Assembly (NCBI GenBank): GCA_002633025.1
Contig: NMRB01000002.1
Location: forward strand, 1,192,240-1,256,239
Direction of reading: 5' to 3'
DNA: 64,000 nucleotides
Source: Notospermus geniculatus
Taxonomy: Eukaryota > Nemertea > Pilidiophora > Heteronemertea > Lineidae
Shown one piece after another: positions 38,330 to 49,700 of this stretch (position 1 is its first letter; every line of letters begins with the position of its first letter). The position numbers and the translations under genes were made by a program. The notes beneath the pieces are model-generated. The model saw nothing but the letters and a program-made list of their open reading frames with translations. It had not been told where the DNA came from and did no database searches.

Positions 38330-40878
38330 TGGTGTGACACAAACCGGTGATAGGTGGCATCTGAGGGAACTGTCCTTTTTACACCTTGATTCATTGATTC
38401 ATTGATCAGTGCTGATATAGCATTGCAACAAACACCATCATTATCAACTAATACATACATGTAGGCCTACAGAATCATGAATCTTAGCATTGTGTGCGAC
38501 TTGGCCTACATAACAATCATATCGGAACGATACAATGCGTCAGTTTCCAAATGGCCAACTGCTGTGAATAGAGTTTGAAGACATGGTCCCTATAATCTGT
38601 TCACAGGATAATTTGCCTAATTTTCAATGCTTATTCGGCTTTTGATACTCTACAAGTAATGTATGCTGTACACTGCCAACTATTACTTGCAGCAACACAG
38701 CTGTGAACTTGACCAGTTCGTCCCCTCGCTGCCACCAACGATAAAGCAAATGATGAGAACCTGTATTTTGATGCTTCTAGTATCCCCGATACATCATATT
38801 GACGTGGCTTTAGAAAGCCAACCATACAAGATAGTATATGAAAAAGACGATCTCAGGTTAATTATTATCTTTATGTGACATTACTCTTGTAATAGGTGTT
38901 ACTGCTATACAGTTTTCTTTTTTCTTTTTTTTCTTGCATTACCGATCGACTCCACGTTTTTCAACGATCGCAGCTCGGGTTTTATTGGAACTAACCGCAA
39001 TTTCGGATCAGCAGGTTCGGGTGAAACGCACATGTTGATCCTGCCGAGAACTTGATCTTAGTTGCGTTGAAAAATAAAATTGTTACAAACTTACATTGCG
39101 GAAAACGTGGACCGTCATCGCTGATGAGAATACAGAGTGTGATTCTCTCGAAATGTTGTATAGAATTTTTATCTATTGTCATTGAAGGGGCTGTCAAGAA
39201 GAAAACGCGTGTAGATAAAGAAGTTTATTTCCTCTTAAGTGTAGAATGTATATCAACAATACAACGACATGCGTGCATATACAACGACATGCGTGTATCG
39301 ATATAACGTAGTTTTCAGGCCCTCCTTTACACTAGGCTGCCACGGCTGATGCTTTCATTCAGCCACCACAATGATGTAACCAAGTCATTTGTAACTTATT
39401 GAGCTACTTATTGTGAAATCGGCAACATGTGATCAAAAGTCATGGTCTTACAATACATGTATGTATGCATTGGTCCCACAGCAAAATGTCACATACACCA
39501 TGAGTCACTGCGAGTTGGCTGAGCCTGAATGTTGAGTGACCTTTCAGATGTTAAAATACGGTGTGTGACGAAATAATGACTGGGAAATGGCTCTGACAAT
39601 AACTTCAGTATATTGTCGATGTCCATTCCATTGAATTATACGTAATTGAGCTCATATATGCACGGTTGTATCTTTTTCAAATGTCTATGCACAATTTCAT
39701 ATCGGCGGTTGAAGATCAGAAGTTAGTTGCACTTTTCGTACAACTTTTAATGTTGTATAGTGATCAATGTCCAATTTTATCAATGTCTCTACCGTTACTT
39801 TGCAAGTAAAATGCGTGGTGTCCGCCTTTGGATATGGAATCGACATCGGCCTTTCTTAGAATAGCACTCGACTCCATGAAACATGTTGAATCGTGAATGT
39901 ACGATTCACTGATGATTTAAGAAGAGGGTTTCGCACTATTCCTACCTCAAAAGCGGTGAGAGACTTTCACTCGCATGAAGATAACCGGTGGGTTAATCGG
40001 ATCGAGTGGAGAAAGAAGGCCAAATAAGCACAGGCCTATCATCTTCCCTGTGTCGCTAAACGAAGACTTGCTTACCTTTAATACCAAACGGGATTTCGTG
40101 CGCATGCATATTCCGTTGGCCTGAATACATGTAATGAACGGGACCGAGTGGTGATTGCCATAGGTATCAATGTGCCCCTTAGTTGGGGTCCACGTTGGAT
40201 CCCCAACAAAATGTGCGAGTGATTTTTTTTACTATAGGTCACAATTTTGTGCTTCCTTAGGTGAGATGCATTTTACCTGATTCTTTATTTAGAATTTTAG
40301 CATTTTAATCAAGAGTGTAACACATAAAACATTGTCAGTTAACTTTTTCTGATACTAGGTGGCCGTAAATAAACCGAAAATCCCATTTTGCGTCCTGTGT
40401 GTGCCTCTGATTTGTCAGTTGATGATGTTCTTCTGTTGCAAGGTGATGTCTACCTCGTCCGCAAAAGGCAAGAAACACAAGCCATAACCCACCGATCCGC
40501 AAGATAGCATGATTTCAATTTGCAAAGGATCTGCAACCAGCTGGTCAGAGGAACTGCGTTTGGCCAAATAATGTAAAATAGACCAACTGTAAAATGCCCG
40601 GGAGGAATTGTTTCAGAGAAAACTCGTGTCCATCATATCATTATTCGTTTCTGTAAGCCATTTGAGTGAATTTTCTGAACACATCTTGGTGTTGATAAAA
40701 CTGCTATTCTCTACATAACTAAAATGAAGTCATTGAATTTGACAATCTTCTCTCGATATCATGCCGTAGTAATCCACTATTTTCACATGGCCTACGATAC
40801 GGAACTCTGTCGCATCGAATATCACAGAAAGCCATTGCGACGAGTCGTATACAGAAGGAACTTTGTACTGGGGGAATG
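38330..40878. other. Convergent intergenic region, nothing recognised
   Basis: This lies between the receptor stop and the stop of the minus-strand orphan gene, so it should hold both 3' UTRs. I see only a small tandem ATACAACGACATGCGTG pair near 39259-39297. Frames here are under 90 codons with no known motif. Confidence 0.4.
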
Positions 40879-42511
40879 CTATAACCGGTTGACATGGGTG
40901 AAACGAGGAACAGGCTTCGTGTGCAGCGCTTGCTCCTCCTCAAAATCGGGTATAGCACCGGGCAAAGCAGAGATCCAAGAAAACATCAGCGGGTTGTTCA
41001 CATTTTGTGAACTCGGTTCTTTCGGCTGCTGCGTGGCCACCCAATTTGGTCTCATCTCATTCCCTACCCTTATGTCTTCCGCTGAGCTCACGCTTTCCAT
41101 TTCAACGGCGTCGTTCCGACGAATGAATAGAGGACTATCATCGTACCCATCATCAGCAAAAGCCTCTGGCTGCCGAAATGCTTTCAAGACATTGTCCATT
41201 CCTAGTTTTTTCTCCACTGGCCGCTTCTTTGATTCAGTGGAGAGGAATTTGGTTTTGATTGACTTCATGCGTTCCTTCAGGACTGTCCAAGTTGTCTGGT
41301 CTTTGAGAACGACAATATCAGCGGCCAGATCAGATTGTGGGTCTTTTTTATGTTGATGCGTTCCTCCTTCGTTCTTTGTATCAACTTGCTTTTGGTCCCA
41401 CTTTGTTGGCCGCACGAACCAGGCTGGTTGATTCAGGAGACCACCAGTTGCTCGACTCTATTAATAAAGCAGAAACTATAAGTTACTGCAGTATACATGT
41501 ACGATGTACTGACCCTAGGTTTCTCATTGATGCCAGGAATATCAGCAGTGATTACTCAGAACATACCTGACCTGGCAGCCCTTTTTGTCATCAGGATTCT
41601 TGCATCTGAGGTCACCAATTCTACTTAATTTGAAAGTCCAGCGACAACTGAATGGAAAGGCTTTGTTCACATGGTTTGACGTGGACATGTACTACATTAC
41701 ATGTACACGGTAAGGCCAGTACCTGACTTACCGTTAGCAATCCATCTGGATCAAATTTGATGCGATCTGATGGCCTAACATCGAGTCGATCTCCTCTCGC
41801 TGACAGGGGACGCACATGTTTCATTGGTTCTAGTTTCACGTGGTCCATCTTCTGTGCCCTTTCTTCTTTGGAAGGTGGCATTGATACGAAGACTTGCGGG
41901 ATTTGGGGCTGTTGGAAAAGATCAGCGGAGGATGGCGACGATTCTTCGTCTAATCGTTGCACCCTAATTCTTTGTTCTCTTGGTGTGTTGTCCTTCCTGG
42001 GCGTGGCTATGTCGGCAATGTTTGTAGGTGGATTCTGCAGGAGATCATTTAGTTTCCTGTCCATTGAATCAGGGAGCGGGAGTAAGCCATTATTAGAAGG
42101 TGAAAGCGGAATCATTCCTGCACGAGGTGAGGAAAAAGGAAGTCCATCATTCTTCATAGACGTTATTGCACCGATCCCGCTTCCTGATGACGTAACTGGA
42201 GCAATTGGAAAGAGGCCATTGCTGTTGTTTGATGAAACCACAGATAGCGGAAATATCCCGTTACTTTCTGTCGTTGGTATCATACATGTATGTTCTTTCA
42301 TATCCTTTTGTGATGCGAATATCATGTTTTTCTTCTGAGGTCCGAGATAACCTGTCGGCATGTCAAACATTGGTGGTAAACGAATTCCGTTCGTGTTTTT
42401 GCAGAACTCTGTTGCCATTTCAGCCAGTCCTCCTGGTGCTACGGGCTGATTAAAATCATCAGCTACTGGCTCGACTTTGTTGTTATTGATTTTCACGCAG
42501 GCACAACCCAT
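40879..42511 (-). CDS. Uncharacterised lipid-anchored-type protein, 452 aa
   Basis: Two exons, 42511-41732 and 41457-40879, join in phase 0 with clean sites (ACG|GTAAGT and TTATTAATAG|AGT), giving 452 aa. The start ATG has A at -3 and G at +4. The N-terminus MGCACVK has Gly2 and Cys3/Cys5, a pattern of N-myristoylation plus palmitoylation. There is no signal peptide, transmembrane segment or known domain. Residues ~1-250 are low-complexity, with several NGL(L/F)P(I/L) or NGIFPL-like repeats (SNGIFPL, SNGLFPI, NNGLLPL), suggesting disorder with short linear motifs. The C-terminal exon is more ordered, with QPAWFVRPTKWD and a basic WTVLKERMKSIKTKF segment. I do not recognise the family. A membrane-tethered scaffold is inference only. 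Confidence 0.8.
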
Positions 42512-43647
42512 ACTTTATTCGACTAGGTCTGGTGAAATTGAAGAAAAGCTCGTATCAGCACCATACCGCCTCACGCATGACCATCAATGGAATCACTTCT
42601 TATCAAATAAAATCCATATTGCATGCTCAAGAAATCAAAATTTCCTATATTCAGTGTACTTTGCTACTTGGGATAATCCATCCTTCCCATAGATAAGCTA
42701 CTCCGCAATCACAGTTTGATGAACTACCGATGATCCACATGGTCAAAACAGGTCTGAAGAGAAATATTTTGAGAAAATGTCTCTGTCAACATGGTCAACG
42801 GATTGTATTCCGATTGTGTGGGTCCAAAACAAAGTTGAATCAGTCGTCGCCTTACCTTTCCGGACGATAGCTGTGGACTAGATGTCAACGAATCTATCCC
42901 AAGGCATTGAAGCATAGTTCATTTCATGGACTGAGCAGGTGACAAATCGGATTCGGGACGTCTATCAATTTGAAATGATAACATGTCCCGAAAGAGGCCT
43001 ATGCGTATGTAAATCAATTCTATGATGCACGCAGAGTTTCACCGATGCGTTCACCCTTGGATTCTACAGTTGAATGCTTCGATGAAAGTGCAAAGCAAAC
43101 CTGTCAGTCCGGAACATTTGCCGGGTAGTATTTCTCACGATGTGCAGGGGGCCATGCGCATGAAGTGCGTTCGGCAACAATGGCTGAAATACATGCCTTA
43201 TATCAGACGCTGTACTCTCTAAGACCACCTCAGCTTCACTGTCTTTAGGGATAGGGACCAACAGTCGAGTCAGGAAAAGGAATAAACCAACGAAAAACTA
43301 AAGAAATAGTAGGCCTATTCAGGTCCTTTTATTCTGTGCACGTTGTGGGAACCTACATTGTATGAAAGTCGACAAAGGCAGGTAACCCCTTTATCATTCA
43401 AACGACGTTTTGTTTTATGCAGAGTCTTGCACCGACGGAGGGCCAAGATGGGCCATTCTAATGGTCTGGTTATCGTTTCTACAGTGGAAGATGTTGGTTG
43501 GGGAGTAGCGGTGAAAACGACGCCTGCATGGGCAACAGCAAAGAGTAGATTTCCTTCGTCCCCTCATCATTTGTTAACGATGCGACGGCAGTCATCATGG
43601 TCATGGCGTACATGTATTCGTTGATCTTAATCCGAGATTATTCAGTA
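42512..43647. other. Region between orphan gene and GXYLT 3' end
   Basis: This should contain the orphan gene promoter/leader and the GXYLT 3' UTR, both on the minus strand. A minus-strand AATAAA (forward TTTATT, 43328-43333) about 320 bp beyond the GXYLT stop is a candidate poly(A) signal. Frames at 43064-43261 (minus) and 43343-43624 (plus) have no recognisable content. Confidence 0.4.
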
Positions 43648-44485
43648 TCAGCTGTAGTCTCTCTCGTTTTTCTCCACTAAATGTCTAAGATTTAATGTTA
43701 AGACATCATGCTTTTCCCAACATGGTGTACCCTTGGCGTCTTGAATATTTTTCAGTAAAGGCTCCAACAGACTACTTCGCAGATCAGATCCAAACTCGTA
43801 CTGCAGAAAGAAAACATTAATCAACACAATGAGAATAGAGCGGAACTGGACAGTGCTGAAAGGATTGTAGGAAATTAAGTAACAAGATTTGCTCTTTTAC
43901 AGTCTGTCACCGGCTTCAGCCATTCAGGAGCAACGCGTGTTTTACGTATTTGGTGAAAGCACTGATGATCCACATTTCTTACACTTTTCATGGCTTGATA
44001 CACAGCTCTGATGGCGGGCCATTTCCCCCTCTGAAATGCCCGATCATTTCCATGTACAAGAAAGGCTCCCTTTTTCTCGGCATCTGGACACAATCCAATA
44101 TGGCGGTCGTTATTTTTATCTTTGAAGTGGCAGTGAACCATTCGGTAGTTCCAGTTACAAGGCAGTCGAAAAACTTTATCTGAAATAGAAATGGGGTAAC
44201 CATCATCATCATTATAGGATTGGATATATATGACAGTGTCCAGCTAGCCCTATTCTATTTCTGAGTATTTCGATTCACCTTACCGGGATTATAATGATAA
44301 ATGATGTTCATGATATCCTGGTCCGTCCATGGAAGCTTCCCTTTGTACTCATTGAAGAATTTCACGGCCAGCTTCATCCAGTCGAATTCTCTCATGCGAG
44401 TGAAGTTCATCAACATAACTGCACTATTCAGACCTTGAAACAGAAAACGACGTTAACATTCCATGAAAGTAGCGCACATGATATC

Positions 44486-44572
<87 letters not shown>

Positions 44573-46128
44573 GTATGGCCGAAGTGTGTGATGTCGTATT
44601 TCAAGGGGGCCGCACCTGGCGCACGCCCCCCCCCTTCGGCCAACAAATCTGTAAAATCGACCGTGAAATTCTGAAATTTGGAGCAAATAATTCAAATCCG
44701 TCGCAGATTTCAATGTTTCCAGCACAGTGCGCCCCTCTTTCCCGAAATATTGGATCCGCCCTTGAATACTGCCGTCCAACACAGTTTGGTACGCTTCTTA
44801 CCCAAAGGGGGGTGATAGGGATGCTTGGCGAATCGATTGTACCATCCAATGGAGGGATCTTCGTGTTCTTTTGCCATGGCAGTGAGCTGAACCGAACTGA
44901 AATCATCGAATAATTTCCAGAGCTCCTCCACTGGGTTAAGGAAGATAAGGTCCGTGTCGATGTAGATGGAGGCATCGAGTTTTGGGAGGAGGTACTGGAA
45001 AGGAAGTATATGGGCCAGATCATTACAGTTACTACATATTAGTAGGCCTATCAGGTGTAGGTAACACAAGGTAACACAATTCTGATTCAGTGCTTTATCA
45101 ACACCAGTCGTCGATCCAGGACTGAGTGTATGGTGGAAAGTGAAATCAGACAGAACTAACTTGAATCCCAAGGGAAAGGGCCCTCACCGGTAGAAAAAGC
45201 CTGAATGTAGAGCAGGGCCAGTAACTTCCTTTCCATTCCGCTTGATTGAGACCAGGTGGGTACTGCACTGGGTAAATAGTGTGTTCGAAAGTGTTTTTAA
45301 CGTCTGTTGGCCACTTTTCAATCTGAAAAGTACAAGAATTACACCACCGGTTTTCGTTGTTATGAAATGAGAATGCCTAGTATGTAATGAATGATAAATC
45401 ACAATTACATTGAATATGCCAGATTGCCATAATAACTTCTTAATTTGTTGAAATGATTTACGCACAGTAATGTGTTTGGGTGGTGTGGACAACCACAAGC
45501 ATGATGATTGTCCACGATGATTGTGTCCGAACAAGCCAGAAAAATTGAAACAAGTGACAGTTAGTAGAAGCATGTTTTTGTGATCTCATTGAGTCATATA
45601 TGATTACCTGCGAATACACTTGATGCATTAGGTTGTTTTCGACAAACAAGTTGAGATGAGGCTTTGCTTTTGTGAACAAGACAAGAGATTTGAGCATAAC
45701 CAAGGCCTGTTCCATCCGCGACCCACAGATGACGCAGGAAACCTGAATCGTCGATGGAGCGCTATTCGCCTTGGATATTTGCTCTGGCATAATGAAAGAA
45801 ATTGGGGTTGCTCTGAAATATAAGATAGAAATATTTGTGGCTAGGCATACACGTATAAACCGATTGACCCGAATTCAATGTTTGCTCTGTCCGATTACCT
45901 GTATCTGCCCTTTAGCCACGCCCTGCCACGATCTCTGCGTCTTTTCACCACATTCCTTTGAAGCTCAATTATAGTAGCCGAGTCGGAAATTCTGGGCCCA
46001 TCGTCATGATCGTGGCCAACCCCAAAGTGCACTTGTCTGTTGTCGTGTGTACAGTGAAACATCGTCAGTATCCATGCCAGACCTAGAAGGAGAGTCACAA
46101 AGTACAAATACTTTATGTTCTCATCCAT
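43648..46128 (-). CDS. GXYLT1: Glucoside xylosyltransferase (GT8, type II membrane)
   Basis: In the Golgi/ER the family adds alpha-1,3-xylose to O-glucose on EGF repeats, as on Notch. Seven phase-consistent exons: 46128-45899, 45812-45608, 45322-45188, 44994-44802, 44433-44284, 44179-43983, 43800-43648 (TGA). This gives 420 aa, compared with about 440 in vertebrate GXYLT1. A short cytosolic end and one membrane anchor (residues ~7-24) show type II topology. The catalytic domain begins SCVICGSRMEQAL. The metal-binding DxD is DTD 203-205 in SIYIDTDLIFLNPV, followed by HEDPSIGWYNRFAKHPY, LNSAVMLMN, WTDQDIMN, LPCNWNYR and FLVHGN. The penultimate exon could read on to a nearby stop, but the GTAAGA donor at 43982 and the in-phase last exon (SSLLEPLLKNIQ, matching the family C-terminus) support splicing. 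It is divergent from the CUB/sushi gene, with 615 bp between start codons. Confidence 0.95.
44484..44573. repeat. (ATC)n trinucleotide microsatellite
   Basis: About 90 bp of nearly pure ATC/TCA repeats within GXYLT intron 4 (44434-44801). A stretch of pure C follows nearby at about 44625. The long Met, Asp or Ile runs that appear when it is translated are artefacts of the repeat. Confidence 0.97.
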
Positions 46129-46360
46129 CCTAAAAGACACGGCTGTATCATAGCCCGGTTCGGCCAAATATTCAAGAAACAATGTTATGTACGGACGGCT
46201 AAAGGTGCTTGTTCAGTGTAGGGGCTGACCATGTAAAAGGCTATATACCAGTATAGTGGGTTACATGTACTTTCATACGCCTTTATCCGTGCGAAGACCG
46301 ATTGAAGAGGTGAGGACGTAATGCTATTATAACGACTTGGTCAACCAACCATCGTAGTTG

Positions 46361-46500
46361 ACAATAGGGAGTTTTCGCAAAGCCCCCGAAACGACAACGC
46401 GAACGCCAAACCCATTGTTCGATGCCACGAAGAGAGCACCGAACAAAAGGATAGACGTTCGCGTTGGCGTTTCGGGGGCTTTGCGAAAACTCCCTATTGT
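46361..46500. mobile_element. 140-bp MITE between divergent genes
   Basis: The left end ACAATAGGGAGTTTTCGCAA runs on to AAGCCCCCGAAACG, and the right end is its exact complement for 33 bases (46468-46500). One mismatch further in, pairing continues through AACGCGAACG. It is non-coding and lies inside the 615-bp shared promoter region of GXYLT and the CUB/sushi gene. A target duplication is not certain. Confidence 0.85.
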
Positions 46501-46743
46501 AGAACTCTCTACCCGTAATTATCCGGATTTACAAGCAAATGTTACGCTTTGACCCAATATGTCTGAAACAATGTCAATTAGTCAGTGTAATTTCGACAGT
46601 CATTTCCTTTCCAATTGTTTGACCACTTAAATACGTTCCGGCAGAAAATTGATTTGTCGCTGCCACCCATACTGATACATAAAGTCTGGCTAGACACACG
46701 CATTGCATCCGAACAGTTTCCGCGGATTGAGTGTGAAGTCACC

Positions 46744-49700
46744 ATGGCGAGATTCGACATGTTGATACCCCTGACATTAGCTTTGCTTGCAGTTTTCCCA
46801 CAATATACTGCATCTGGTAAGTTTATTCAATGCATTTTCTTGTCGTTTCAGTCACTTTGTCCGAAGAGATTCGCCATCGCTCTATAAAAGACCTCTACCA
46901 TATCAGAATACTCACACACATGTCGTTCTTTCTTTGTAGAAAACGTAACATACGCAGGGATCAGTCAGTCGTCTAAACAGCTCTATTTCAAATCGCGGAC
47001 CCGGAATTACACAGTTACACCAAATCTTGAAAGTGGAATCTTTGAGATTCTTCAGCTTGATCTATTCGATATGGGTTGGGTCATATTATTTACCCAGTCA
47101 TATGAAGAGCGACTTTCAAGTCGGACCCCCTGTCCTCAGGAGTTTAGTGAAATTTCGCGTGATGATATTATCAAGGTGTACGATGTAACAACGAAGATAG
47201 CAAAGGATGGTCCGCCACAGTCTTTCCAGATTCCTTCTGGTACTATCCTCTGTATGATGCGGCTAAAGTATTCGACCCGATTCAGACGAGATGAAGACAG
47301 GTACTCCTCCAGAGAAAAAATTGTGTACACGTATAAAGGCAAGTGCTAAAATTTCATCAGATTGTGCTTATATCTGCAACGGTCACCCATGTTATCTTGT
47401 GAAATCAAGGGAAATTTTCTGTATTGGTGCACACAGACGATCTATCAAACTAAAAAACGTCTTATGCAGCGTGGGCTTATGAAATGATGCCATCACTTGA
47501 GCCCTGAGAACTCTGCATCAACTCTGACTTCTTGACAACGAGCAATTTGACGAGCGACTACGTCATCGGCACGTTGTCCATAGTTGCTGTCTATCTTGGC
47601 ATTAGTGCTAAACGTTTAGGCCCAACTGAAAGAGCTAACGCCATTAAGTTAACACCAACGCCACGTTAAAGATAACAGCACTTGCGAATAAACCGAATAA
47701 TCCAAAAAGCCCAGGGTTCGCAGCATGGGGAAGAAATGACAATGCTTTTGCCGCGTTGACCCTCGAGCTCGCCCTACAGAGGTCGGCGTTATTGCTTAAA
47801 GCCTGGGTCACAAATGCCACCGGGCGCCGTACGATTTTCCCCACCCAGCGGCTTGCTGTGGATTTTTGAGACTGAAACTCAGATCGAAGCTGAATTATGC
47901 CGAAATCGCCTCAATGGATAAGCGGAAATTAAACTAGATCAAACTGGGCACCGTAGAAATTGGCCAAAATGTCTGTTTTTACTCGCCGTACGGTCCCCGG
48001 AGTGGATATGTGACCTAGGCCGATTGTTGACGGGTCTTGCGATTACTCTCCACCAATTTTCACCGGGCACCGTAGAATATGTGACCACACACACCGTAGA
48101 CATGAAATTCGTAATGGACCCGTACGGTCTCTGAAATCCACGGCAAGCCGCCGGTGGGGAAAATCGTAGGGGGCCCGGTGGATATGTGACCTAGGCATTA
48201 CGAACGTCACGATTGGCCATTCGTAGCTGATCGTGGAATATTTTATGTTTACTTCTTTGAAGTTTCACGTTTGGATATGAGGTGATGTGAGTCGATACGC
48301 TGTGGTACGATTTGGTGCGCTTGGATGCGATGGTCACGATTGGTCAATTTCAGGTGGCACGAATCGCGCCACGATTGAAATCGTGGTCTTATCACATCTT
48401 GAGGGCAATCGTGTTGATCGTAGAACATTTTTGAACCATCCAAAACTTTTCTATGATCAATACGATTTCCACGACTGACCTGATAAGATCTTATAGGATC
48501 ACCACGATTAATACCACGATTTCAATCGTGGCGTGATTTGTGATAGTGAGAACCCAGCATAACGGTCAAAAACTTTTCTACGATGAACACGATTGTCACG
48601 ACTGACCAAGATCTGATAGGATCACCACGATTAATACTAGACAACGATTTCAATCGCGACGTGATTCGCGATTAGTGGGAACATAGCATTAAGATCCTTT
48701 AGCCGTGCCTAATACCTTTAGCCGTGCAAATGTACGCGTTTTTTATTTCTTGGCAGATGCAAACAATCCATCGGTGGGCGAGGTGCAATTTGAAAGTCGC
48801 GACTCATACCGCAGATCATTCGAACGTGGTGTGCGCGTGCAAGCATATACTAAAGAGAAGTGCTTCCGAATGCAATACAGAAAAAACATGGCCATCGAGG
48901 TTATCGGACGAATGAATGACAAAATGTCACTGAACGACGTAAGGGTCACGTATGGCCCGAGGTCGACGAGAGATAGGTAAGAACAAGAGGGTGTGTGATA
49001 TTGAGTAATGCATAGTGCCAGGATTCTCGATCGGCCAAATGGCTGCGGATATTTTTCACTCACAAATTTGAAGAAAGGCGGCATTACACAGGCCCAGACT
49101 ATGGTCATGCAGATGATATACTTGATACGAGACAGGCCGCACATCCAAATTTGTACGTATACCTAGAGTATGAATAAGCAAACATATAAAATGTATATCG
49201 GGGTGGCCAAAAAAACTGGACTGAATTCAAATTCCAAAACGTCACAAGTTTGGTAGCCTCTTCAATAAAATTTTGCAAACTTTAATTGATGGTTATTACC
49301 TATAATTCCTGCAAACTTTATTAATTTACGCAGCAGTTTTGCTACAATGAAAAAAATTACAACGCATGTCTAAAGGCCCGTTTCCACTACAGCGGATTCC
49401 GCCGCGTCTTGCGGCGAGCGGAGCGGTTTTCACAGGCATTGGGATAATCAATAGTCCATTGTGTTGTTAAACCATCGAAGGATTATCCAAAGCCCTGTGA
49501 AAACCGCACCGGTCGGCGGAAACCGCCGCGGAATCCGCTATAGTGGAAACGGGCCTTAAAGGCCCGTTTCCACAGAAGCGGTAGCGTGAGCGTTTTGACG
49601 CTTCGCCCATTGTTTGGAAGCAGAGCGGCGGAAAATAACAAAAGATTTGACGCATCACGCAGCGTGAAACGCGTCTGTGGAAACGAGCCTTAAGAATGCC

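Noticed and set aside
43343-43624. 93-codon plus-strand frame between genes
   Set aside because: No family resemblance, no splice partners, and overlap with the likely GXYLT 3' UTR region.
43875-44179. GXYLT ending in an extended exon 6 (stop at 43875)
   Set aside because: A GTAAGA donor at 43982 and an in-phase downstream exon matching the family C-terminus are a better explanation. The read-through could still be a minor isoform.
44428-44782. Long Met or Asp homopolymer frames on the minus strand
   Set aside because: They are translations of the (ATC)n microsatellite inside a GXYLT intron.
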